This document shows, one piece after another, positions 21,011 through 33,480 of a stretch of 64,000 bases of DNA. The notes beneath the pieces are model-generated. The model ran no database searches. It worked only from the letters and a program-made list of their open reading frames with translations, and was not told the origin of the DNA. Within the stretch, counting starts at the first letter, position 1. The number at the start of each line of letters is the position of its first letter. The position numbers and the translations under genes are program-made. Source of the DNA: Siphonodentalium dalli (Eukaryota > Mollusca > Scaphopoda > Gadilida > Siphonodentaliidae); contig CP136068.1 of assembly GCA_032622095.1 (NCBI GenBank), positions 159,483,465 through 159,547,464 on the forward strand, read 5' to 3'.

Positions 21011-21250
21011 TACATATGGATCTAGGTAGCTTAATGGCTATAGTGTTATATGTATAGTCGATGTGCATTAATGCAATGAATTGTATGTGCGTCGACGGAC
21101 TCGTGCGTGTCGTAGTAGTGGCTAGGTTCTAGTTAAGAGGAGTGTGACTGTGTAATTAAACGATGGTCAAACATCGCACTTATTTGTGACTCTTGGACAA
21201 ATTAGCTCGTATTGTGACAGCTTCGCACCGCTCACGTCCCAATGAAGTAC
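21003..21250 (+). repeat. SINE-like repeat with tRNA-like head, copy 1
   Basis: Begins ACATACATATGGATCTAGGT, continues through CGATGGTCAAACATCGCAC (B-box-like) and ATTAGCTCGTATTGTGAC. Partner copies start near 22030 and 22905. Its 3' half (GGTGTCGATATATCTTGGCA) appears at 21863 after about 600 bp of unrelated sequence, so copy 1 seems interrupted. Confidence 0.45.
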
Positions 21251-22027
21251 TTTGAATCAGGAAACCAGAAAAGTAATATTCTACACTGTAGGATACGTAA
21301 CTCATGCAGTCTTTCTTCGTCTAGACATGTATGAAAACTATATTGCCGACAGTCCAAATTGTCGGTGGGATACGCTTACGAAAGTAGCATGCACTTCTTA
21401 TTTTCTGTCCATTATATGAAGAACAGAGACATGTATTTTACTGTAAACTGGAGAAACATAATTTCAGAATATCAAATTGGAACTGTTATGGGGAATTCCT
21501 GATGAAACCTTTCAAAGAAACAAAACATTATTTCACATTGTTCAGTTATACATAGCTGCGACAACACGCTTTAATCAGGATTAATCGCCCGAAATATATA
21601 CCTTCAGATATATACAGCAACATAAGTATAACGATTGGACGTCCTGACCCGTCCTCATTCCATATGTATACAGAGAGAAGGTTGACAATTAACACACTCA
21701 GTCTACACCACAGTTGTAAATACTCTGTCATCTTGCAAACAAATACGGTAATTTAAACTTTCTATCGGAGAGGGGTCTCCTGTAAGTTTCGGTAACTTGT
21801 ACCCCAATGCCTTTGTAAATTGAATTATTCACAATATAATATGTTTAAAGTAAGTACTCGGTCGGTGTCGATATATCTTGGCATTGTGTGAAGGTTGATG
21901 CAGGCACGATTTCTTTGCAGCTGTTGTTACTACATCGTTGGGGATGTCCGTCGATATTTTAGTAAGGATTTCACATCACTTCTTGTTCTGGCGATGTGGC
22001 TATGTTGGCAAGCAGCATGTCATTCGG

Positions 22028-22400
22028 TAGTCTAGCACATACATATGGAGTTCGGTAGCACAGTGGTTAGAGTGTTAGACGTGTAATCGCTGTATATGAG
22101 TGACATGATGTATATGCGCGTCGGACGAGTTGCGCAATAGTATCTAGGTTTAGAAATAATCGGAGTGTGACTATAGTGACTATACGATGTGCAAATATCG
22201 CGATTACATGTGACCCTTGAGCAAAGTAGCTCGCATTGTAACCACTTCGAACCACTCGTTTATCAAATGGGAGGGTGTCGACATATCTTGGGGTTATGTT
22301 AACGTTGATATATAAACACGATTTCGCTGCAGCTGTGGTTAGTACGTCGCTGGAAGTTGGGAGTGGCAACCGTGCCATGTGCCCTATGGGTGAGGTACTG
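22028..22400 (+). repeat. SINE-like repeat with tRNA-like head, copy 2
   Basis: GGTAGCACAGTGGTTAGAGT is a good A-box/D-arm match, and GATGTGCAAATATCGC downstream is a weaker B-box. The body then runs through AAAGTAGCTCGCATTGTAAC and GGTGTCGACATATCTTGG to GTGCCCTATG near 22380. A-box to B-box spacing (about 150 bp) is far longer than in a tRNA, so this is a derived repeat and not a tRNA gene. Confidence 0.5.
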
Positions 22401-22902
22401 CACAATTACCACGTCCTGTATTATTACGCACGCTCCGGGTGTATACTGGTGTAGAGATTCTTGTTGCGCCTGGGTGTATGGGTTATTTATAGAATGGGAA
22501 TTTTTGGGAGGATTAAAAGTCGAACTGCGACCGGAGGCCGAGTCCGGTAAAAAGTGTAGTTGGGAATTTCAATTTCGTTTATTGTCGTTAACATTATGTC
22601 AATAATGTTGATTTCTGGTTTGTGATAAGCTATGCCAATTATAAATAAAAGATAATTGTAAGTGTTATATTTCAACTGTTATAGACATGTTTCGTTCTGC
22701 AGCCCACTGGGGTTGTGGTCGATGACGGCCGACTCGACCGCCGGTTCGTTAATTAGGTGCTGGTTGCTTTTGTTATTTTAACGGAATTCTAAGTTGGTCA
22801 TTCGCAAAACCAATACATTTTATATTCTATAATTACAATGATGGGTATATAATATATGATCTTGAGCGCGTTCCCATTTCTGACATTGGTTTTCTTGTAC
22901 TA

Positions 22903-23290
22903 TGTGCATATGGAGTTCGGTAGTTCAATGGTTCGAGTGATATACTTGTGGTCGCTGTATATGAGCGACATGAGTGTTGTTCGCGTGGGATGAGTTGCGC
23001 AATCTCATCTATGTTTAGAGTTAAGCGGAGCGTGACTGTTTAGTTTTATACGATGTTCAAATCTCGCGCTTTGCTGTAATCCTTGAGCCAAGTCGTTCAT
23101 ATTGTGACTGATTAGCACAATACACGTATCAAGGGAATACGCGGCCGGTGTCGATATATCTTGGCAATGTGCTAACCTTGTTAGGCGTAGGATTATTTAG
23201 TTGCAGTCGTGGTTGCTACCCCGTCGCAGAATGGGAGTGACACATGTGTCACGTGCCCTATGACCGAGGTAATACTCGATGTAAAATGCA
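22903..23290 (+). repeat. SINE-like repeat with tRNA-like head, copy 3
   Basis: GGAGTTCGGTAGTTCAATGG at the head, GATGTTCAAATCTCGC (the best B-box of the three), AAGTCGTTCATATTGTGAC, GGTGTCGATATATCTTGGCA, ending GTGCCCTATG..GAGGTAATA. Same orientation and order as copy 2. Confidence 0.5.
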
Positions 23291-23859
23291 CTGAAGTAAT
23301 TCAATGTATAATGCGATGCAATTCGGAGTTGTGGGACGTCCCGTCAGCGGAAATAGTATAACATAGTGGACAGGGTTGATTTTAAACATATGTATTGTCT
23401 TATAATGCATGGCTAAATACATAAACATAAGGGATTAGAGGACAATTTCGAGAAAAAAACTACTTCGGCGATTCCGCTCCGTATATATATTCAAACACAA
23501 ATATCCAAAGCTATATCACAAGCTTTGGTATGATGCGTTAAATATTCTGTATAGTAGTTTGAACTTGCTTAAATATGATTGGTTAACCTCGACTTGTTGC
23601 GAATGAGCTCCCGCGAAGTTGCGAACCCACCAAAAATGCTGACACCTCACACCGCCTATTATCGCCTGCATAATGTAACCTGAGTCGATCGACCTATTCC
23701 ATATAGAAACATCCTCTTAACGGGACATCCTTAAGTTCTATTTAATAACACTCTTATAGTTATGTGCTATCTACATTTTCCCTAATATGTATACACACCT
23801 ATTCACGGGTGATTATTTGATCAATTATATTTAACCATATTGAGAGGTGCTTCTATAAT
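23291..23859. other. Unassigned DNA before the minisatellite
   Basis: Nothing recognised. Confidence 0.3.
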
Positions 23860-26800
23860 AATACTGTTCCCGTTATGTCCTAGGGTAATATATCACGTGA
23901 CAATATAATACTGTTCCCGTTATGTCCTAGGATAATATATCACGTGACAATATAATACTGTTCCCGTTATGTCCTAGGGTAATATATCATGTGACAATAT
24001 AATACTGTTCCCGTTATGTCCAAGGGTAATATATCATGTGACAATATACTACTGTTCCCGTTATGTCTTAGGGTAATATATCATGTGACAATATAATACT
24101 GTTCCCGATATGTCCTAGGGTAATATCTCATGTGACAATATAATACTGTTCCCGTTATGTCCTAGGGTAATATCTCATGTGACAATATAATACTGTTCCC
24201 GTTATGTCGTGGGTAATATCTCATGTGACAATATAATACTGTTCCCGTTATGTCCTGGACTAATATATCATGTGACAATATAATAATACTGGTCCCGTTA
24301 TGTCCTAGGGTAATATATCATGTGACAATATAATACTGTTCCCGTTATGTCCTAGGGTAATATATCATGTGACAATATACTACTGTTCCCGTTATGTCCT
24401 AGGGTAATATATCATGTGACAATATAATAATACTGTTCCCGTTATGTCCTAGGGTAATATCTCATGTGACCATATAATACTGTTCCCGTTATGTCCTAGG
24501 GTAATATATCATGTGACCATATAATACTGTTCCCGTTATGTCCTAGGGTAATATATCATGTGACAATATAATACTGTTCCCGTTATGTCCTAGGGTAATA
24601 TCTCATGTGACAATATTATACTGTTGCCGTTATGTCCTAGGGTAATATCTCATGTGACACTATAATACTGTTCCCGTTATGTGCTAGGGTAATATATCAT
24701 GTTACAATATAATACTGTTCCCGTTATGTCCTAGGGTAATATCTCATGTGACAATATAATACTGTTCCCGTTATGTCCTAGGGTAATATATCACGTGACA
24801 ATATAATACTGTTCCCGTTATGTCCTAGGGTAATATATCACGTGACAATATAATACTGTTCCCGTTATGTCCTAGGGTAATATATCATGTGACAATATAA
24901 TACTGTTCCCGTTATGTCCTAGGGTAATATATCATGTGACAATATACTACTGTTCCCGTTATGTCCTAGGGTAATATATCACGTGACAATATAATACTGT
25001 TTCCGTTATGTCCTAGGGTAATATATCATGTGACACTATAATACTGTTCCCGTTATGTCCTAGGGTAATATATCATGTGACAATATAATACTGTTCCCGT
25101 TATGTCCTAGGGTAATATATCATGTGACAATATAATAATACTGTTCCCGTTATGTGCTAGGGTAATATATCATGTGACACTATAATACTGTTCCCGTTAT
25201 GTCCTAGGGTAATATATCATGTGACAATATAATAATACTGTTCCCGTTATGTACTAGGGTAATATCTCATGTGACAATATAATACTGTGCCCGTTATGTC
25301 CTAGGGTAATATATCATGTGACAATATAAAACTGTTCCCGTTATGTCCTAGGGTAATATATCATGTGACAATATAATAATAACGTTCCCGTTATGTCCTA
25401 GGGTAATATCTCATGTGACAATATAATACTGTTCCAGTTATGTGCTAGGGTAATATCTCATGTGACCATATAATACTGTTCCCGTTATGTCATAGGGTAA
25501 TATATCATGGGACAATATAATACTGTTCCCGTTATGTCCTAGGGTAATATATCATGTGACAATATAATAATACTGTTCCCGTTATGTCCTAGGGTAATAT
25601 ATCATGTTACAATATAATACTGTTCCCGTTATGTCCTAGGGTAATATATCATGTGACAATATAATAATACTGTTCCCGTTATGTGCTAGGGTAATATATC
25701 ACGTGACACTATAATACTGTTCCCGTTATGTCCTAGGGTAATATATCATGTGACAATATAATACTGTTCCCGCTATGTCCTAGGGTAATATATCATGTGA
25801 CAATATAATACTGTTCCCGTTATGTCCTAGGGTAATATATCATGTGACAATATAATAATACTGTTCCCGTTATGTCCTAGGGTAATATATCATGTGACAA
25901 TATAATACTGTTCCCGGTATGTGCTAGGGTAATATATCATGTGACCATATAATACTGTTCCCGTTATGTCCTAGGGTAATATATCATGTGACAATATAAT
26001 ACTGTTCCCGTTATGTCCTAGGGTAATATATCATGTGAGAATATAATAATACTGTTCCCGTTATGTGCTAGGGTAATATATCATGTGACACTATAATACT
26101 GTTCCCGTTATGTCCTAGGGTAATATATCATGTGACAATATAATACTGTTCCCGTTATGTCCTAGGGTAATATATCATGTGACACTATAATACTGTTCCC
26201 GTTATGTCCCAGGGTAATATATCACGTGACAATATAATACTGTTCCCGTTATGTCCTAGGGTAATATATCATGTGACACTATAATACTGTTCCCGTTATG
26301 TCCTAGGGTAATATATCATGTGACAATATAATACTGTTCCCGTTATGTCCTAGGGTAATATATCACGTGACAATATAATACTGTTCCCGTTATGTCCTAG
26401 GGTAATATATCATGACTGTGACAATATAATACTGTTCCCGTTATGTCCTAGGGTAATATATCATGTGAGAATATAATAATACTGTTCCCGTTATGTGCTT
26501 GGGTAATATATCATGTGACACTATAATACTGTTCCCGTTATGTCCTAGGGTAATATATCATGTGACAATATAATACTGTTCCCGTTATGTCCTAGGGTAA
26601 TATATCATGTGACACTATAATACTGTTCCCGTTATGTCCCAGGGTAATATATCACGTGACAATATAATACTGTTCCCGTTATGTCCTAGGGTAATATATC
26701 ATGTGACACTATAATACTGTTCCCGTTATGTCCTAGGGTAATATATCATGTGACAATATAATACTGTTCCCGTTATGTCCTAGGGTAATATATCATGTGA

Positions 26801-28990
26801 GAATATAATAATACTGTTCCCGTTATGTGCTAGGGTAATATATCATGTGACACTATAATACTGTTCCCGTTATGTCCTAGGGTAATATATCATGTGACAA
26901 TATAATACTGTTCCCGTTATGTCCTAGGGTAATATATCATGTGACACTATAATACTGTTCCCGTTATGTCCCAGGGTAATATATCACGTGACAATATAAT
27001 ACTGTTCCCGTTATGTCCTAGGGTAATATATCATGTGACACTATAATACTGTTCCCGTTATGTCCTAGGGTAATATATCATGTGACAATATAATACTGTT
27101 CCCGTTATGTCCTAGGGTAATATATCATGTGACAATATAATACTGTTCCCGTTATGTCCTAGGGTAATATATCATGTGACAATATAATAATACTGTTCCC
27201 GTTATGTGCTAGGGTAATATATCATGTGACACTATAATACTGTTCCCGTTATGTCCTAGGGTAATATATCATGTGACAATATAATAATACTGTTCCCGTT
27301 ATGTCCTAGGGTAATATATCATGTGACAATATAATACTGTTCCCGGTATGTGCTAGGGTAATATATCATGTGACACTATAATAATGTTCCCGTTATGTCC
27401 TAGGGTAATATATCATGTGACAATATAATACTGTTCCCGTTATGTCCTAGGGTAATATATCATGTGAGAATATAATAATACTGTTCCCGTTATGTGCTAG
27501 GGTAATATATCATGTGACACTATAATACTGTTCCCGTTATGTCATAGGGTAATATATCACGTGACAATATAATACTGTTCCCGTTATGTCGTAGGGTAAT
27601 ATATCATGTGACACTATAATACTGTTCCCGTTATGTCCTAGGGTAATATATCATGTGACAATATAATACTGTTCCCGTTATGTCCTAGGGTAATATATCA
27701 CGTGACAATATAATACTGTTCCCGTTATTTCCTAGGGTAATATATCATCTGACAATATAATACTGTTCCCGTTATGTCCTAGGGTAATATATCATGTTAC
27801 AATATAATTCTGTTCCCGTTATGTCCTAGGGTAATATCTCATGTGACAATATTATACTGTTCCCGTTATGTCCTAGGGTAATATCTCATGTGACACTATA
27901 ATACTGTTCCCGTTATGTGCTAGGGTAATATATCATGTTACAATATAATACTGTTCCCGTTATGTCCTAGGGTAATATCTCATGTGACAATATAATACTG
28001 TTCCCGTTATGTCCTAGGGTAATATATCATGTTACAATATAATACTGTTCCCGTTATGTCCTAGGGTAATATCTCATGTGACAATATAATACTGTTCCCG
28101 TTATCTACTAGGGTAATATATCACGTGACAATATTATACTGTTCCCGTTATTTCCTAGGGTAATATATCATCTGACAATATAATACTGTTCCCGTTATGT
28201 CCTAGGGTAATATATCATGTTACAATATAATACTGTTCCCGTTATGTCCTAGGGTAATATCTCATGTGACAATATTATACTGTTCCCGTTATGTCCTAGG
28301 GTAATATCTCATGTGACAATATAATACTGTTCCCGTTATGTGCTAGGGTAATATATCATGTGACAATATAATAATACTGTTCCCGTTATGTCCTAGGGTA
28401 ATATATCATGTGACAATATAATACTGTTCCCGTTATGTCCTAGGGTAATATATCATGAGACAATATAATAATACTGTTCCCGTTATGTCCTAGGGTAATA
28501 TATCATGTGACAATATAATAATGTTCCCGTTATGTCCTAGGGTAATATATCATGTGACAATATAATACTGTTCCCGTTATGTCATAGGGTAATATATCAT
28601 GTGACAATATAATACTGTTCCCGTTATGTCATAGGGTAATATATCATGTGACAATATAATACTGTTCCCGTTATGTCCTAGGGCAATATATCATGTGACA
28701 ATATAATACTGTTCCCGTTATGTCCTAGGGTAATATCTCATGTGACAATATAATACTGTCCCCGTTATGTCCTAGGGTAATATATTATGTGACAATATAA
28801 TACTGTTCCCGTTATGTCATAGGGTAATATATCATGTGACAATATAATACTGTTCCCGTTATGTCATAGGGTAATATATCATGTGACAATATAATACTCT
28901 TCCCGTTATCTCCTAGGGTAATATATCATGTGACAATATAATACTGTTCCCGTTATGTCCCAGGGTAATATATCATGTGACAATATAATT
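23860..28990. repeat. 5.1-kb minisatellite, 47-bp unit, about 108 copies
   Basis: The unit reads AATACTGTTCCCGTTATGTC then CTAGGGTAATATATCATG and TGACAATAT. The first step is exactly 47 bp (23861 to 23908), and some units are 50 bp (an extra AAT). Variants include CACGTG instead of CATGTG, TGTGCTAGG, GACACTAT and GAGAATAT. Between about 26.0 and 27.5 kb a set of variants recurs every 332 bp (7 units), a higher-order repeat. No spacers, no coding frame. Confidence 0.97.
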
Positions 28991-29009
28991 GGACAGGGTG
29001 AATCAGTCC

Positions 29010-30888
29010 TCACATGATTTCTCTATCCAAAATGTAAAGCTGCCGGTACATTTCTGTTTTCAAAACCATGTATGTGTTGAGCATGTGATGATGTGAAATG
29101 TTGTCACCAATGCTGTTAATGACATTTTCGGACATATATTTGCAGAAATAGAACAGTTGACCCAATTTTACTTCATACTTTTTCTCTGAAATACCAGCTT
29201 CCAGGAAGGAGAATTCAGCATGCATACAACATATAGTTTTTCAGCATCGATTGGGAAAAATCAACAACAATGGTCTCCTCAAGGATGCATCCACTCTGCT
29301 AATCCATTTGTGTGGGGCGTACGCTACGCTGTTGTTAGGGATACACTGTACATCTCTGAATGTACGAACAATTATGATCACAAAGAGACATTTCAATTGA
29401 AACTAGGAAATACTGTTTAGTTATTGCAATATGATATCGCTTACATTTATGATCTATAACGAGTCTCCAGTTGATAGCAACAATCACGAAACGAGTCCAG
29501 TATATTTGGTCTGGACCTCACCAAAATATCGGTCATACATAATATACTGGACTCGGTGTGTGCATTGCAAATTTCGCTATAAACTTGGGACGATGTGTAG
29601 ATTATATTTAGTACCTGATGCAAACCCTCCATTCTTAAATCAATAACTGAGACGCGGATGCTCCTAGTAGGCGTGCGATGACGTTTCACACAACTATGCG
29701 TTGTTTTCCCGCATACAAAAATACTCCCTAGACAAATACGACTCGTTGGCGGAATTGTAATGAAATACATTTTAAAAACTGTATCGATATCAGTAACATA
29801 TTCTTCTTCATTCCTCGTCCCTCGATTATGCTGTACTGTTGTACACACTCTACTGTCTTGCAAACGGGTTCTTACGCCATGCACTTTCCATCAGAATTGT
29901 ATTTGGAAATCCAATGTCATGACGTTCATTTCAACCTATATTGTGTCGCCACATTCCAAATGATTAATATCGACCACATCGCACTAAACAACTAGATCTA
30001 TTGCAGCTTCCACATAAGACAATAATACGTTATACTGTCGCGAAGCATTATCCTAAACCAAAACATGAAATGAATACTTAGGCACTGGAACGTGGGCATC
30101 GTTGTATAAATAAATGCCATTATTTTGTGTAATATTTGTGACATATCGGTGTCACATGGTCCTTGAGGGGCCATTGTTAGTAATTGTATATTCGCCTGAT
30201 GAATTGTTCCCATGTGAGATCACACGTATTGATAGTTGATAGACCACACGTCTGTCGGGTGCTTGTGCTTACCTGGTATTATTCGAAACACAGACTGGAA
30301 GCCATTTGATCCGAACAAATCAGCATAGGAGAGATATGATTCGATATCAACCTGGACTGAAACGTTTGTTGCAGGAAATCACGAGTGGTGAGCAATACCC
30401 GTTCCAGATACAGACAAGTACCATTTTAGTCGTATTCTTGACTCCTCCGGTGTGAAGCTGCGCACCATAAAACGACATGTTGTTACCAGGCGTCTCCATT
30501 CTACTTGCCATTGAAATCACAAGTTCATATGCAGGTTAGTGTGTGCGAAATAGGTACTTCCGTGAAGACAAACAACTGACACCAGCACTGATATGATGTT
30601 TACTATGAGCCAAGTAGTGTATGGTTCACAATATCCTGATTACTTCTGCTATTGAAATAACATAGCAGCATCGTGATTTCTGACCACGCCTGCATACCGC
30701 GTGCCTAAAATGTTCATGAAAACAATTCGATGCTTTCTGCGATATAAGCGGGGATTCCGATGCTGCATCAAAAGTATATCAGGCAGTACTGCTCTGCCAT
30801 TAAATTTACAGCTAATTACACACCAGTATTCAGGTGCATAAGTACCTAGAAAAGTCAAGAAGACTCGATCCAGCAATCCAGCTAACAT
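29010..30888 (-). pseudogene. Long intronless decayed reading frame, family unknown
   Basis: From the ATG at 30888 to the TGA at 29010, protein-like translation runs through most of 1.9 kb on the minus strand with no convincing introns. Frame 1 covers 30888 to about 30240 (for example FTPEESRIRLKWYLSVSG, LSYADLFGSNGFQSVFR). A shift leads to 30230-29447 (NNGIYLYNDAHVPVPKYSFH, HLECGDTIQVEM). Another leads to the 3' part (DASLRRPLLLIFPNR, KYEVKLGQLFYFCKYMSEN). Several in-frame stops interrupt it. The GIYLYN...CGDTIQVE spacing faintly resembles a C1q/TNF-type beta sandwich, but this is weak; a viral or transposon origin is equally possible. About 630 codons if whole. Confidence 0.4.
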
Positions 30889-31194
30889 TTTCAATGAAAT
30901 GAAGTTTCACAAACTAACAAATCGTGTCACCGTATACAGGCGAAATATTTCTTGACCACCTGTCACAGTGGAGTGATCATCTGATCACTGTGTGTACGCT
31001 GTTCGCTAGCCAATTAAAAGCGAAGAATTCACAACAATTTTTATCACTCGAATAATTTGATGTTTGATTGACAGCATTTCAACTTTGGGTGCGTCTTTTT
31101 CGTCGGCAATAATCTCAAACGTTCACGCGCCTTTTAAACTTATACATTCTACTTATGTTGGTTCTCTTGCGGAATGACGGATTAAATTATCGGA
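30889..31194. other. Flank between the decayed frame and the inverted arm
   Basis: No gene. Contains a short palindrome GTGATCATCTGATCAC near 30972. Confidence 0.3.
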
Positions 31195-32095
31195 AATAAC
31201 TCATGTTTCGATTAAGGTTATGAGTTATAACCGAAAAGTTTCAAGATACAAATCCTACATAACCACCGCCGTGTACGTGGTATCGCAAAACACGATGGTA
31301 TCACCAAACCCGAGAATTGCGGTTTTGATAATGAACATATCTCCCAGTTAAATGGTGATATCCACTATTCAAAACATAATTTCGCAAAGCGGAATGTTCC
31401 CTCAATGGGGTAGCGACCACAGCTTGCTCTCACCCCGATAAAGTTAATAGAAATTCCGACTCATTTGCGATTTTATCATAAATAGTGGACACTTTTTGAC
31501 GTTAGGTAGTTCGTTTGACACATAATTATCAGTCTTAGATGCATATATCAATCGCAAAAATATATGTTTAATTAACCATCAAATTGTCAAGCCTGCAGAG
31601 CGGTTCGCAAAAATACTACATGCGTCCAAGTGTGGGTACCCACCATACATAATGGTTTCAAACCTAGCCGTATATAATTTCCCCACACGATCGGGTATCA
31701 ACGCCGCAGATCGATCCTGCGATGAGATGTCGACAAATCACAGCTGGGATATCAAAGATGCGAATGATATACTTCACATTTTGACCGTTTCTGCTTGAAA
31801 ATATCCCAATTATCATTCGGACAGGCCGGCACATGGACCACCTTTAGGGTTGTGTGCACGTGCAAGGGTGAACACGTTTATGTTTGTTTGTGTTTTATAT
31901 TCTAAAGTCATATTAATATTATAGGCTATTCTGTGTTATTCTACCTTATAGGCCCGGAACTGTACAACGAATGGATTCAGTGTAAATCATGAGTTAACAG
32001 GGACGTGGCTAGAGGGTCCCTCTTATGGGTGTTCACCTATATTTTCTAAATTCACCCCATTCCAGTAACTTCTATTTGCACCCCCATGTTAGGTT
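31195..32095 (+). repeat. Left arm of a large inverted repeat
   Basis: Closely matches the reverse complement of 41020-41905. Shared blocks in mirrored order are TGTTTCGATTA..GGTTAT, ATCCACTATTCAAAACATAA, GAAATTCCGACTCATTTGCG, GGTTAATTAAACATATA-type, GTGGGTACCCAC, CATGTGCCGGCCTGTCCG (mirrored), and CGTGGCTAGAGGGTCCCT. Similarity fades near 31195 and 32100. Arms are about 0.9 kb and the interior is about 8.9 kb. Confidence 0.8.
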
Positions 32096-32882
32096 CCAGT
32101 TTTCATCGAGTTTACAATGGGTTCTTCCAACTTTTGGATATGACAACCCATAAGTTTAGAAGTTTTCATCTGGTGACAAATTTGACCGAAAGTATTTAAA
32201 TTATATAAATATGCGGGTTTTTCTCTGAAAACAATTTACTAACTAAATACTAAAAAAGGGTTAGCGACCGGTTGAAGGGACTGATTAAGACATTAATTAT
32301 AATATAATTAAGCCTTCTGCGTGATGAGTGTAACGGGTCGCGCAGGATTTATTTGTTGGGGTGTCTCTCAACCTCGGACAAACCATTCAACAATGCAAAA
32401 TTACAATATCACGTGGCGGTAATCAAGCGAGCAATTTGTAATTATAATTATGATAGAAAACCTCGCAAGAAAAGATAAATAATTTTGCGTGCTCTATATC
32501 CACGAACATAGTGGTCTATATCCGAAGATCACATGTTCTGTTCTCTTGGTCGGGTAATTCACCCACTCATTCGCTTATGGGGATGTGGCAGTGGTGTGTT
32601 GGTGTAACATAACACATCCCCCATACGTCGGTCGACACTTTTAACATTTGGAAATGTCTTGACTGGCACAACCTCAGTTAGAAATTTCATTCCAAAAATT
32701 GGTTTTTGTAGTATTTAGTGTGTAAATTGTTTACATACAAAAACCCGCATATTTAGATAATTTAAATAATTTCGGGCAATATTTGTGAACTGCAACGGTC
32801 ACCAGATGAAAAAATCTAAATATTGGGGTTGTCATATCCAGCAGTTTGAATAACCCGTTGTAAACTCGATGAAAACTGGAAC
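32085..32882. repeat. Nested inverted repeat next to the left arm
   Basis: 32085-32255 and 32705-32882 are inverted copies of each other: GTTCCAGTTTTCATCGAGTT versus AACTCGATGAAAACTGGAAC, plus the GGATATGACAACCC, ATCTGGTGACAA and ATGCGGGTTTTT blocks. The spacer of about 450 bp has no recognised gene. Confidence 0.7.
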
Positions 32883-33177
32883 CTGCACAAACAAAATATT
32901 CCGTTTTTGGTGGTTTTGATAAAGTCCAAATCTGAAACTGGGGTTTTGAAGGCTGCCTTCAAAACCATATTGGATTCCATGAAGTATGCAAGAGTCATCG
33001 TTATTGTTGATCGTTCCATGTGGACGTCGGCAGCTATTTTCGAAGCTTCTAAAACTACAACATTATAGTCCAGAAATCATGGCAAACAACTTCGACTCGG
33101 TTCAATGGGTGATCACATATATATTCCACGGTGGCTGGACTATCTGGACGTTGTGAAGTTGGTTGAGATTTTCACAG
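32883..33177 (+). pseudogene. Coding-like exon with one in-frame stop
   Basis: The plus frame reads VLKAAFKTILDSMKYARVIV, then IVDRSMWTSAAIFEASKTTT, a TAG at about 33068, then LRLGSMGDHIYIPRWLDYLD and VVKLVEIFT up to a donor CAG|GTATTT at 33178. The pattern of a helix followed by a hydrophobic strand and a WTSAAIFEA helix is vaguely like the ligand-binding fold of class I periplasmic-binding-type receptors, but I would not assign it. The TAG could be a CAG change. Confidence 0.35.
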
Positions 33178-33480
33178 GTATTTATTTAATAACTATTTAT
33201 AGAATGCTTTCAATTTTGCACGAAATCTTCACACAGGCGTCTTCAATCTGCCTTCACTGAAGTTCAGTATTTCACTGCATGCCAGACATCTGCATGTTGG
33301 TGCCATCGTGATAGAGACGTGATAGAACATTTCAAGCTCAACAAAATAAAATTATGCCTTCTTCATCAATGGATAGGACATGAAAGTTCATCAAAAAATC
33401 TTTAAACAGACATTTATTTGATAAAAGCTGTCATGATGTTTGAAAATTATCATGATTCATGGCAATTTAACAGGTTTAGG
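33178..33480. other. Unassigned DNA
   Basis: Nothing recognised. Confidence 0.3.

Noticed and set aside
22040-22110. tRNA gene
   Set aside because: A good A-box is present, but there is no T-arm at tRNA distance and no cloverleaf; better explained as a SINE-like repeat head.
23860-28990. CRISPR-like array of short repeats
   Set aside because: Units are contiguous with no unique spacers, the genome is eukaryotic, and variation is of minisatellite type.
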